Assembly: GCA_014529385.2 (NCBI GenBank)
Contig: CM043959.1
Coordinates: 6,980,026 to 7,044,025, forward strand
Length of the DNA stretch: 64,000 bases
Reading direction: 5' to 3'
DNA from: Adiantum capillus-veneris
Lineage: Eukaryota > Streptophyta > Polypodiopsida > Polypodiales > Pteridaceae
Shown: one piece after another, positions 1 through 10,699 of the stretch
Layout of the letters: each line of letters starts with the position of its first letter
Numbering within the stretch: position 1 is the first letter of the stretch
Program-made: the position numbers and the translations under genes
The notes under the pieces: model-generated
Seen by the model: only the letters and a program-made list of their open reading frames with translations
Database searches by the model: none
Told to the model about the DNA's origin: nothing

Positions 1-1745
1 AAAACAGAATTGGTACCACATTGTGTGGGATCTGAATCGAATCAAATGAACGTAAGTACAAACTTTGCCGCACCTATACTTGATGAAATTCAGCTTCTTT
101 CCTCGATTTTCTGGAGAGAACGGAATGATGATTGAAGGTCGAATATATTTTGGCAGTGCTTTCCATGCTAGAAAAACGTTGAAATGCTGAGGTTCTGCGA
201 TCCCAAAACGTTGGGCCTTAGGGCTGAAATCGCTGAAGATTTGCTGGTAAGGCTAGCGTTAGTGAAAGGCTACGACTGCTTCCAGTAGGTGGTAAAAACG
301 CCAGGCAATGGAGGACTTGGATGGCGATGGCTGGATATGGGAAAACGCCGGAGGTTGGCATAGGACTTGGAAACGCTAGGGGTGCTGGGGGGGGGGGGGG
401 GGTACTGCCGAGAAGTTGCCTGTTGAGCGGGAAGCTCCTGCTGCCTCTTCTGCCAGAAAGTGCTAACTTGGGTTTTCTTATATATTAACTTAGCAAAATT
501 GCCCTACCTACTTTTGTTGGAAAGTCACTTAAAAATAATAAGTGAAAATAACCAAAAATACGAAAATAGGCTAAATGCACTGGAAAAATCCCCTGACTGA
601 ATCTGATGGATTCTGAAGGGAATACTAATGATCATGCTATGTGCAACCAGAGGATATGCATCTATGCTAAGTGACTGGGCATGCATGGTCTACAAATAGA
701 CTCACAAAAGTGCCAGATCATTGTTAATCTAAACTGACTTGGCTGACGGGAACCCTGCTATGGTGTAGCTTGTCCACGGACACACAGGGTTGGGATGTGT
801 CACGTGACATACCGAGAACTCATTGTCAGATACTTCGGACTCCGACGATCACATGTTTTATATAAAGAAGAAACTTTTTTTTTTAAGCCAACCAATATGA
901 GTTCCTCGAAGATAAAAGCAAGAAGGTCAAGGAATTTAAAGAAGGTGGACAATCGATTTGAATCCTTTTCTGGGTTCCGTGATGCTCAAACATGGTGGTT
1001 CACTCTTCTATTGAGAAAGGAAGCTTCGGTTAAATGGTTGAAAGGATTTTTTATTTCTTCTTAACTGACTCGGTAGTACGAACGAGATATACGAACTGCT
1101 TGGAATCATCTTAAGATGACTAAGGGAGATTCTTTGGACGCTTATTGCGAGAGATTGTGGAACTCTTATGCTACCAGCCTCTTCATTTATGAAAGTCTTG
1201 TTTAAGGAACAGATTGAGAGGTTTTGTTGCGGACTTCCTACAGAGATTCGAGACTACTGCTTGGAACAGAAGGTGAATTCTTTTGAAGAATTGATGGGTC
1301 ATGTGAAGCGGGGTTTTTGCGATACATTCGAAAAATTTGACTTATTCCACTGATGAGATCTTGACTCAGAGAACCCAACAGACCTCTCACAATGGAAGTA
1401 GAAAGAGAAAGAACAAAAAGAATGATACACGCTCCCGACAGACTCTTAGAGAAAGGGTTATCTATCTCAAAGAGGGGAAGCGTTTTGGATGGGGAGAACA
1501 TGGGTACATCTCCGCAAAGTGCCCCAAAAAGGCACAGCAAGAACAAACTGCAGACAGGTCAAAGAGTTCTAGAGCAGCAGAGGAATGTGGCAGAAAAGGC
1601 AGATGAAAACAGAATTGGTACCACATTGTGTGGGATCTGAATCAAATCAGATGAACGTAAGTACAAACTTTGTCACACCTATACTTGATGAAATTCAGCT
1701 TCTTTCCTCGATTTTCTAGAGAGAACGGAATGATGATTGAAGGTC
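1..1745 (+). repeat. Chimeric ~1.6-kb tandem unit, array 1 (about 1.1 copies)
   Basis: The end of one unit (1-151) is followed by a full unit (about 152-1745). The join at 151/152 runs from 'gaaggtcgaatatatttt' directly into 'ggcagtgctttccatgc', the same join seen at 32017 and 33611 in array 2. Each unit starts with about 700 bp of non-family-A sequence, including a G homopolymer at 387-402, and ends with about 850 bp of family A gag. The left part resembles the sequence next to fragment D at about 30250-30455, so the unit looks like a fusion of two element types. The array continues beyond the left window edge. Confidence 0.85.
860..1640 (+). mobile_element. gag remnant of A1
   Basis: This segment is close to the gag of copy A2 at about 21450-22320. 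Shared features are a lysine/arginine-rich stretch, a capsid-like region rich in aromatic residues and a zinc-knuckle-like region whose relative in A2 reads CFGCGEHGHISAKC. Gag would form the particle shell and bind element RNA. The copy here is decayed and is part of the chimeric tandem unit. Confidence 0.75.
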
Positions 1746-1864
1746 GAATATATTATTATATAGGAAAAGAACGCCCTGATTTTCTCCACACTCATGAAGA
1801 TGGATTCCCGAGGGCCTGCCAGGCGAGTTACCACCAGCTCGTCCTGAGCATCATACTATTGATC

Positions 1865-3190
1865 TGATACCTAGAAGCACACCACCGAACCGGCCACCTT
1901 ACCGTGTGAGCCGACTCCAGAATGAAGAAATTATGAACCAAGTGAAAGACCTCTTGGAAAAGGGGTCTTGTCCAGCCGAGTGCTTATCCATACCACACTC
2001 CAGTGTTGTTGGTTTGGAAGAAAGACGGATCTTGGAGAATGTGCATCGATTATAGAGCTCTCAATAAAATCATGATCAAGAATAGATTTTCGATTCCTAG
2101 GATCTATGATATTCTTGACCGACTACAGGGATCCTCCTGTTTTAGCAGGATCGATTTGAAGAGTGGATATCTCTGAATCGCGTCGGGAGATGTCTATAAG
2201 ACAGCTTTTCTGACGACTTTTGGGTTATTTGAGTTTTTGGTGATGCCTTTTGGTCTAACCAATGCTCCAACGACATTTAACCGGATGATGGATATGCCTA
2301 GATTTTTCGAGAGTACAAACTATTTGTTGGCACTTTCTTTGACGACATCATTGTCTTCTCCGAGGATGAGGCAGAACATAGACCACATCTGCTATAGGTC
2401 TTTCAAGCATTACGAGATCACAAGTTGACGATTAATGCAAATGAATTTTTCCTACCAGAGATACACTTTTTGGGACACATTGTCACAGCAGCAGCAGGAG
2501 TGCAGATGGACCCGGCCAAGATAGAGACTATCCGTGATTGGCCCAACTTGAAGAACGTCCATGAAGTTAGAAGCTTCTTGGGCTTATGTTCTTACTACTG
2601 GCGGTTCATTAGAAAGTTTGAAGAGGTTGCTTCCCTTTTGCATATGTTGACATAGAAAGGATTCCCTTTCTCGTGGGGATCCACAGAGGTGATTGCCTTT
2701 CAGACATTGAAAGAGAAATCGACTACAAGACCAGTTTTGACTTTGTCGAATTTGCAGAAGTCTTTTGAAGTATATTGTGATGTTTCTGGTCGTAATCTGG
2801 GTGTGGTCTTAATGCAAGAAGTCCATGTCATAGCCTATGAGAGCTGATTGTTTCAAGGCCGGAATTGACAACATAGACTTATGAGAAAGAGCTTTTGGCG
2901 GTTATCCATGCTCTTACTTAGTGGCAACATTACCTACTGGGAGCGGATTTTACGGTCTTCACAGGCCATCAAAGTTTACGCTACTTCTTGTCACATAAGT
3001 GGCTATCGGAAAAGCAGATGCGGTGTGCGAACATCTTGTCACATTTTCACTTCCAGATTGTCCATGTGCAAGGACATAAGAATTTGGTGGTGGATCCTTT
3101 GTCCCGGAAGCGGTTGGTTCTGGCTATTTCCGCAATACATCATAGGAGCTTCAAGGATATGGTCGATTAGTATGCCACGGATACAGATTT
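1865..3190 (+). mobile_element. Reverse transcriptase and RNase H remnant of A1
   Basis: Typical chromovirus RT sequence is visible: a connecting region ending in '[20 protein letters not shown]', the block [18 protein letters not shown], and LGHIV followed by VRSFLGLCSYY, which leads into the RNase H region. The palm and thumb order matches Ty3/gypsy. The parts are decayed and this copy cannot be active. Confidence 0.85.
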
Positions 3191-3199
3191 TGTAGATAT

Positions 3200-4862
3200 T
3201 TTCACTCAGATACGGAATGGGGAGGTAGTAGCGGGATATTCCATTCGGGATGGGTACTTGATGAAGAAAACCATGTTGTGCATTACACAACCGTTGAGGG
3301 AAAAGGTTCTAACTGAATGCCACTGTCCACCTTTTATAGGTCATCGTGGCATTGCTACCACCTTGAAAGGTGTAGAGAGATAATTGTTTCAGCCGAGACT
3401 CAAGAAGGACGTGGACGATTTTATACGTAGTTGCTTGGTATGCCAGAAGGTCAAGTTTGACAGGCATAAAGCACAAGGATTGTTATAGCATTTTTCCATA
3501 CCCACCCGCCCTTGGGAAAGTATTGCAATGGATTTCATTTTTAATCTCCCAAGAACACAGAGTGGGCGCAATTGTTTATTTCCCAGATCTTCAGATTACA
3601 TGGCATGCCTAAGACGATTGTCTCTGACAAAGATCCCAGATTCACGAGTTTGTTTTGGTGTCCCTACGCTTCTACACTCAAAACCCTCACTCTAAACCCA
3701 TGTGCGGAAAACGGGTAGGATGACAGAGCAAAATTTTGAAAGTGCCTGAAACTGAAATTTATGAGTACCTACGCGTAGCTTATGTCGCCACGATTCTATA
3801 GACTACTAGCACGCAGAAAATAGGCATCGTTTGATACACTTACGGCCAAAAATAGCTCGTAGATGCGTCGGCGTGTGCGCTTCATCTCGCGTGGAATGCT
3901 TGGCGTCGTCGCGTAGCTCTCCTCGAGCCTACAGCAATGGTGCAGTCGGATCTCCAATGTGTTGAGCGAGCCGAGCGTAGCGAGAGGATAAAGCTCACGC
4001 TCACTCTCTTTCTCTCTCACACAGAGTAGACGGAAAAGGCTATACGGGAGAACATTTGCACTCGGTTGTAGTTCTCGTGATCGTTCCACCCGCAGACTGA
4101 CGGGCAATCAGAGATTGCTAATTCAGTGGTACTAGATTTGTTGAAGTCTTCTTCTTTGATTCTGAAGACTTCATGGGAAAAGGTTTTTACCTTTGGTGGA
4201 ATATGCCTATAGAAACGCGATTAACTCTTTGATGGGGAAGGTGAAATTTGAGATTATTGAATTTTCTACGAAGGTTCCACCCTTCCTTAGCACGAAAAAT
4301 ACGATTTTATTTTGAAGCCGACCAGTTCAAGAGGGACTTGGACTTGGTTCGGAAGGCTTTGGAGAAATCTCAGAAAAAGGCAGCAGATCGACATCGTCGC
4401 GATTTGAAATTGAAGGAGAACGATTGGGTGCTCTTATGTTTTGAGAAGGCACACCTGAAAAAGAAAAAGGGAAAGAAGCGGATTTTTCGAAAACTTAGCA
4501 TGAGATACTATGGACCTTTCCAGACTTTTTGAAAAGATAAATGATGTCTCCTTTGGACTGAAGCTGCCCGATACGGTTGGAGAATTCACAATGTTTTTCA
4601 TGTGAGTCTCTTGAAGCCTTTTGAACGTCATGTGCCCGATGATGGGGAGCTAGATGAGCAACCCGAAGTGGAGGAAAACGAGCAGATACTCGTTCCAGAA
4701 TAGATATTGGCACAGAAAGATAGAAGGTAAAGTGATAAGATGGTTCTTGGTTAAATTCAAGACCTACTCCACATTGGATGTGAAGTGAATGCAAGAGGAG
4801 GACTTGGCAGATACTCCTCAAATTGTGAATCTTTACCTTGAAGCATTTGGTTTACGATAGTC
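3200..4862 (+). mobile_element. Integrase and chromodomain-like tail remnant of A1
   Basis: The zinc-binding region of integrase (HCPPFIGHRGIATTLKG-like, then CLVCQKVKFDRHK) and part of the catalytic core are recognisable. They are followed by a basic tail similar to the one at 36500-37000 in A3, which resembles a chromodomain (FLVKFKNFPAFDAKW). A foreign insert of about 380 bp lies inside the integrase region (separate entry). It is a fossil. Confidence 0.8.
3659..4040. mobile_element. Unclassified ~380-bp insert inside A1
   Basis: Copies A2 (near 24620) and A3 (near 36160) read continuously from 'tttgttttgg' into 'aaggcaatttgggag'. A1 has about 380 bp of unrelated sequence between the two matching sides. 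The insert is richer in CpG than its surroundings, contains the palindrome 'ctacgcgtag' near 3768, and has no recognisable coding sequence. I see no convincing terminal inverted repeat or target duplication, so it could be a small non-autonomous transposon or filler DNA. Confidence 0.55.
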
Positions 4863-5435
4863 TATTCCAAATGGAACCTCGAACTCAGCTTGGGTGGAAT
4901 GCACAAGAGGGGAGTCGCTCTACTACTATGTCCACAAATTGCCCCAATTTTTTATACTAAAGTCACTGCTGTCTCTTTTGAGTTTCAAGGATACTATGAG
5001 CTTACAGTATTCTGCTGTAATGACTTTATAAACTGGAATTCCCGAAAACAATGATATTGATTTGTTCTTGACTTGTTTAAGTGCAAAAACTGATAGATGA
5101 AATGACTGCAGCATTTCGGTCTGAAAGATCTCGATAGACATGGTTGCAATAAGGATTAGTCAATCGGGCATCTGTGAAGTCCCAACTAGATCTAGATGTG
5201 ATTGCTAAATACGGTGTCGATTAATCATTGTCTGAGATCCGAATGAATTTTGAATGTGATTTGTCAAGTGATGTCCTTTGATGTCGTGTGATGTGACTGT
5301 TGACTGATACATGTGCTACGTGTGTGTTCATAGTGCGTCGATACTAGCAGTCAGTGTTCGCTAAGACAATTTATGGTCTCTGTCTATTTTGCAGGCGTAA
5401 TCGATGGCGATTACAATGCTTTCAAGAGGGAGGTA
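4863..5435 (+). mobile_element. 3' untranslated region of A1 with polypurine tract
   Basis: This non-coding stretch matches the region between the coding end and the 3' LTR in copy A2 (about 27460-28034). It ends in a purine-rich run, 'caagagggaggta' at 5423-5435, directly before the LTR start. That is the expected place for the plus-strand primer of reverse transcription. No gene is visible. Confidence 0.7.
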
Positions 5436-5758
5436 TGTCACAAACTAGTGACGTGGCTACCTTGTACACACACAGATACCCTCCCTTGCCTGGCTGAAAC
5501 GCTGACCTCGTTGCAAATGTTGACACATGGTGGAGCGTACGGACACCCTCGCAGATCCTGGCGCAAAACACTGGATGACATGGCAGCAGGTGTACGAATT
5601 TTTTCCTACGTAGCTTTTTCTACGTGAATCAAGCTGGAAATTCTACGCAATTTCTTGCTTTATTTTTCTAGGCAAGCTTGAGAGAGAGAAAGGGATTTAT
5701 TTTTAAAAGTTGCTTTATTTTGCAAGCCTTTTTTTGGGGCAGTTTTTTTATGGGCAGA
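5436..5758 (+). repeat. Left part of the split 3' LTR of A1
   Basis: It begins TGTCACAAACTAGTGACG, like the family A LTRs at 20141 and 28035 (TGTCACAAAGTGATGACG). After a diverged stretch it ends where element B starts. The matching right part resumes at about 39956, so the LTR was interrupted by element B. The two sides overlap slightly in content, and I cannot define a clean target duplication. Confidence 0.7.
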
Positions 5759-6278
5759 TGTAGAAGGCAAAGACGGCTCCAGCAGGCAGAGACTATCTCC
5801 TGGAATCCGAATAGTGGGTGGTCACACCAGCAGTAATTACCACGGTAGTTACTACAGTAACTTATAAAGGCTATAAATACACCCATTACTTTGTAATTGG
5901 GCTGCTTGTCTTTTGACTTCTTACTTCTTAGTTCTCTCGGTTTTAGCTTCCTAAACAGTTCCTGAGCTACAATTTCTTCGCCTGTAACTCCACTTTGTAA
6001 TCATAATTACTATAGTCAATTGAGCTTCAGTCTGATATACCTTGTACTGGTTATTCATGAACTATGAGTCTGAATCTGAAATTGTAAACACTTTTCTAGT
6101 CATCTAGTCTATTTCTCATTCCAGTATACTATTTCAATTTAGTTAACTATTTCAGTCCAATTTCAACCTTCTATTCTAGTTTCTCTGACTGAACTGAAGA
6201 CTTACTAGTAACTGTAAGTTCTAATATTGGAATCAGCTAATTGAAGAGATCAGCTCCAATTCCATTTTGACGATCACA
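5759..6278 (+). repeat. 5' LTR of element B
   Basis: It starts TGTAGAAGGCAAAGACGGCT and pairs with the LTR at 39449. The two align along nearly their whole length until 'ctccaattccat'. The right edge is set provisionally at the CA in 'gatcaca', because the 3' copy diverges just before it. The segment 'ctataaatac' near 5870 is a plausible TATA box. The sequence after 6278 (gtggtttgag) is not the usual tRNA-iMet primer site. Confidence 0.8.
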
Positions 6279-7737
6279 GTGGTTTGAGTTGTTTGCTCGT
6301 TGACCAGAAAACTCTTCTCCCGGTTAGAATTTTCAGTTGAAGTAATGGCACCCAAAACCAGTCATGGTCATAAACCATCCTACCGCGTTGACCCTATCCT
6401 TGAGGAATCAGAAAGAGATTCTGATCCTAAGAATGAACCGGTGACTGATATTGAGGCTCCGGAGGAGCACAGTCATGCTGATGAAGCCAAGGATTCTCAG
6501 CACTCCAATCAGTCCAGAAGAAGAAGGGCTGAGAGGGAAGAACGCAAGGCCAGGAGTTCTCGGACCAACACGGAGGGATGAAGGAGCCAGAGGCAGTAAA
6601 GGTAGTCGCCACAATTCTAGCAGGAAAGCCAGGGAGGAGACAAAAACTGACAAAAAATGAGACTGATGAAGAAATTGATTGGGATGCCGATATGGACCAT
6701 TATTAGAAATCTTCAAGAAAGAGTCAGGTTCCTAAGGTCAAAAGAGGCAAAAACGGTGTTGATCGACATGATTATACCGCTTCAATTAAAAATTCTTTTC
6801 CAATGTTTAAAGGTGGGAAGAAAGATGATCCGGATGTTCATATCCAAGCCTTTGAACAATATGTTGAGTTGAAGAGTATCGATAAAGATGACTGGGGAGA
6901 ATACTTTTCTCAGACATCGAAGGATGCAACAAGGAAATGGTACTATCATTACCCAGCTTGCCAACTCAAATCATACAACAAACTGCTCAAAGCTTTCCGA
7001 CTAGAATATTCAGACAACAGAGGAGATGAGGATATCCTCTGTGAACTGGATAAGATAAAGCAAGGAAAATTATTAGTCAGAAGTTATGTTGAGCAAATCA
7101 AGGAGCTCACTAGGCAGCTGCATGAACCACCATTAAAGAAGAGGTTGCGAGCATGGTTTTTAAATGGTTTCCATAGTAAAAAGCTTAGGGAACAGGAGGT
7201 ACCCGCACCAACAAAGAAATTTAATGATTTGGTACAGCGTGCTCTAAAGTTGGAAGAGTAGGCAAAGAAGGAAAGGAGTCACAGGAAGAGGAGGTCCAGT
7301 AGTAGCAATACTTCTACTGAGAATTCTGATTCCAGTAAGACCTCCAGTAGCTCGGAAAGTAGCTCAAATGAAAAGAGAAAAGACAAGGCCAAGAAGGAGT
7401 CTTGGTCCAGAAAGATTGATGAGATGGCCCGGCAGATTGCCAAAATCAGCCAGACTAGACAATCAGTACGAAGAATGGAAACCTGGTGTTCGAAGTGTAA
7501 ATCCAAAGATCATGTTTCCAATGAGTGTCCACAGTGTACTTACTGCAAAGCCTATGGCCATTTATGGAACAATTGTGGCATTCGTATTCATCATTTCAAG
7601 AAGAAAAAAGATCTTTTTGTGGTGGCATTTACAAATATTGAACCAGTTAGAGTCGAGACTACGAGTGTACCCCAAGAAGAGAAATCGGGTACCAGTGGCA
7701 CTGGTGCTTGGCATGGCAGATACCAAAGAGGTACTGG

Positions 7738-7791
7738 CCGGGACCGGGGTCCGGGACCGGGGTCCGGGACCGGGGTCCGGGACCGGGGTCA
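7738..7791. repeat. GC-rich 14-bp minisatellite in gag of element B
   Basis: About four tandem copies of a 14-bp unit, 'gggaccggggtccg', which contains the near-palindrome ggaccggggtcc. In the gag frame it encodes a Gly/Arg/Pro-rich stretch (GPGPGSGTGVRDRG). It lies between the zinc-knuckle motifs. The composition is far more GC-rich than its surroundings. Confidence 0.9.
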
Positions 7792-7935
7792 TGGTACTTT
7801 CCAGAACAGAAGCTTGAATTGTTATACTTGTGGCAAGTATGGGAATTTTGTGGCTCAATGTCCAGAAACACCCACTGCGCTACTGAGGCAAAGGCCCCAG
7901 AGCCAGTTCCTGTAAGAGCAGTTACACGTAGCAAA

Positions 7936-7940
7936 GGGGT
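7936..7940. repeat. Target-site duplication of element C (left copy)
   Basis: GGGGT directly precedes the LTR start at 7941. The same five bases follow the other LTR at 15262-15266. A 5-bp duplication is normal for LTR-retrotransposon integrase and shows that element C inserted into element B as a unit. Confidence 0.9.
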
Positions 7941-9240
7941 TGTCACAAACGGGAGCGCACACGAATACTCAAAAAGATGAAAATAAATAATCTTTCAACT
8001 AAACAGAGTTGAGGGAGAAGTTCGACACAGTATTTGGGACCAGAAGATGGGCTGGTCCCCCCCCCCCCCCCCTTAAAGAGAGTCCTTTATTAGGGAGAAT
8101 CTTTTTACAAGCACAAGAACCGGAGAAAACCCCTCCGTTCTAAATCTCTGACTCGATGGTCGTTCCTTCCCGTCAGGGATAATCCGAGAGACGAGCTCTC
8201 AATCCTTTTTCCGTCTGTACTCGGAGTTGAGACTCCACAGACAATTTCCGAATTCCGTTCTCGGAATTCCCAAGCGTAGGCCGAAGCCTTCTCGCTTCTC
8301 CTTCACGATGAAGTACCTGCAAACACACACAAAAACACGCGACAACAATTTGTATGGCGAATCCACAATAGATACCTGTCGCTCTTGCGTGGGAAAAGCG
8401 ACTTCCGTGCTTCGTAGTCTCGCGATCTCTTGCGTTATCTGATGGTAGGGTCTTCTCTTGCTGGCGTTGGTAACTCCCCTTTCAGTGAGGGCATGTGGTG
8501 CTTTTATAGCTCCTTGGCCACGACACAAATAGTTGCTCACTAGAGATCGTGGTCTTTTTTTTTTTTTTTTTGCACTGTTCTACCTGAAATAGGGAGAGAG
8601 AATTCGCTGGCTGGTTTTGTTGCTTTATTTTCTAAGTGACTGCCCACTTATTAAGTGGGTGGCCGGCATATTTTAAAATTGGTATGAACCTGCCCAAAAA
8701 CTCAATAAAACCTTATAAGTTAAAAACAATGCCTTTCACAACACTTCCCAGGCGTCCTTGGATGCAACCACATGCACGAATGCAATGCAAACATAGATTC
8801 CTTGCGGGAAAGCGTCTATTCTTCCCCAAAAACTCGTTAAAATATTCCGCTTTTCAAGAAAAGCTTCTCCAAACCCATCTTTATTCTTGTGCTTGCGTCT
8901 TTACGCGTATTCCTCTTTCCAGTTCGGGTTTCCTGCCAGACCCACGAGATATTCCCTTTCTGATGCTCCTGTCACCCCATCACGTGACGCATCAGGAATA
9001 TTCGTTTTCCGGTCTCTCCCACCGAACTAACGGTAAAACCCCTACGCGATGCTTAATGTCACCCATCATATGACGCATTAGAGTTTTCCATTCCTAATGG
9101 CTTTTGATAATTCTAGTAGATCTACAGTTTCTAACCTTACGGTTCAAGTGCACATCTTTAAATATCCTAATTTCAATAAAAAGAAATTACTCGAGAAAAT
9201 AAGAAAATAAAAAAATAAGAAAATAGTCCATTTAGCAACA
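7941..9240 (-). repeat. 3' LTR of element C
   Basis: This 1300-bp copy runs from TGTCACAAACGGGAGCG to ATTTAGCAACA on the plus strand and pairs with 13982-15261. Transcription of the element would run right to left. It contains a C run at 8057-8072 and an A-rich tail near 9150-9220 that is slightly longer than in the other copy. No host gene lies in it. Confidence 0.92.
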
Positions 9241-9252
9241 TTCCTCTGGCTT

Positions 9253-10640
9253 CTAAACAGTTGTCCTCAACTGTAGTGCTTGTACATATCCTTCCAAAAT
9301 CTCGGGATAGGGTGCTAATTCCTGCTCGGTCATCCACTGAGCATCTAGAGTAGAATAATTCTTAAACTTTACCAAATACTTCCGTGTAATCTTCCCGGAC
9401 TTAAATGCCCGCTCCTGATGATGAATGATATGTTTCGGTTGGAGTATTTCTTCCATTTCCTCAACCTGAGGAGGTTCCTCAGCAATAGGATGACTTGGAG
9501 GCGGTCCCACATATGGCCGGAGTAAAATAACATGGAAAGCATTGTTGATCTTCCAATTAGATGGTAAGTCTAATCGGAACGTCACATCGTTCACTTGGTC
9601 AATTATCTTAAACGGCCCATAATAGCGATTGGAAAGTTTTACCACTTTCCCTTTATGAGTCGCTTGTTTCTTTAGTCTTGCCTTCTCAAACTTGAGAAAG
9701 ACTAATTGAGCGACTGTTAGGTCCAGATTCCTTCTGTACTTGTCCACAGCTTTCTTATGTTTTTTCTGAGAGCGCAAAATTGCTCTCTTAACTTGCCCGT
9801 AGGCCGTGTCCAAATCCCGGACGAACTCATCTACTGCGAAAATCTTATCCTTAGTGCAAGGATTGGTGGAAGCAAAGGCTTACCATAGAGAATCTCAAAA
9901 GGTGCTTTCCCCGTAGACGAATGCACGGTATTGTTGTACGCGTACTCAATAAAGTGGCAAATACTTCTCCCAGTCAGATTGTCTTTCTGACACATAAGAT
10001 TTCAGCATATCCAATACTGTGGAATTAGCGATCTCACTCTGCCCATCCGTTTGAGGATGATATGCAGAAGAAAAATTCAACTTTGTGCCAAGGTTATCAA
10101 ACAAGGCACGCCAAAAGTTGCCTGTCATGCGAGGATCTCGATCACTCCCAATAGACTTGGGCAGCCCATGATGCTTAAAGATCTGCGCTAGAAAAATTCT
10201 AGCCATATGGTCTGCTTTGATTGTTTTCTTAATTGGAATAAAGTGAGCTTGCTTGCTAAATCTGTCCACGATAGTCCATATCGCATCATTTCCAGTTTGA
10301 GTCTTTGGGAGATCCATAATAAAATCCATGGCAATACTCTCCCTGGGTTGATCAAGCACGGGTAAAGGTTGGAGTAACCCAGGCATCTTATGCCGATCAT
10401 ACTTTACTTTTTGGCAAACCAAGCATTCCCTAACATATTGATCAATGTCTGCTTTAAGGCTTGGCCAAAAGAAATATCTTTCCAATGCTAAAGTCGTAGG
10501 GAGAATTCCTCGATGACCTGCATATGGTGAAGCATGTGCTTCTTCCATGATTTTCTGCCACACAAATTTCTCGGTGGTGATAGAGGTAACCATCTCGAAT
10601 AGAATAGGGATATCCATCCTCTCCGTTCTGTAATTTATTC
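9253..10640 (-). mobile_element. Integrase and chromodomain-like tail of element C
   Basis: The integrase zinc-binding segment (HASPYAGHRGILPTTLALE, then CLVCQKVKYDRHKMPG) is followed by catalytic-core motifs (MDFIMDLPKTQTGNDAIW, then GSDRDPRMTGNFW and SSAYHPQTDGQSE). The tail (about 9253-9810) includes FRLDLPSNWKINNAFHV and YLVKFKNYSTLDAQW, which resembles the chromodomain of chromoviruses. Integrase joins element DNA to the host chromosome, and the chromodomain is thought to bias target choice to heterochromatin. It is part of a broken element. Confidence 0.88.
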
Positions 10641-10699
10641 CAAATGGAGGAGAAGTCTGGGTCATTCGGATACAACTCTGGAAGTGATTTCAATTCTTG

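Larger units (their letters stand above)
1..5758 (+). mobile_element. Family A Ty3/gypsy chromovirus fossil, copy A1 (5' end outside window)
   Basis: The parts run in the order gag, reverse transcriptase (RT), RNase H, integrase, C-terminal chromodomain-like tail, 3' untranslated region and start of the 3' LTR. RT before integrase identifies Ty3/gypsy, and the tail after integrase points to a chromovirus. The 3' LTR begins at 5436 and is cut at 5758 by element B; its remainder lies at 39956-40256. The copy is clearly broken, with well over ten interruptions, and looks old. Its gag lies in a tandemly repeated chimeric unit, which normal elements of this type do not have. Family membership rests on close similarity to copies A2 and A3 in this window. 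Confidence 0.88.
6344..7940 (+). mobile_element. gag region of element B, first part
   Basis: It opens with an acidic and basic low-complexity region (MAPKTSHGHKPSYRVDPI). A capsid-like domain follows (about 6800-7260, with FKGGKKDDPDVHIQAFEQY), then a serine/lysine-rich linker and cysteine-rich zinc-knuckle-like motifs (CSKCKSKDHVSNECPQC, CYTCGKYGNFVAQCPE). Gag packages the element's RNA. The region is cut at 7940 by element C and resumes at 15262. A GC-rich minisatellite sits between the zinc knuckles. Confidence 0.82.

Noticed and set aside
5754-5763. A target-site duplication for element B
   Set aside because: The five bases before 5759 (gcaga) and after 39955 (gtttt) do not match, and the split LTR overlaps slightly, so I do not call one.
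7562-7946. Minus-strand Pro/Gly-rich ORFs over the GC minisatellite
   Set aside because: They mirror the gag frame of element B through the palindromic repeat and are not separate genes.
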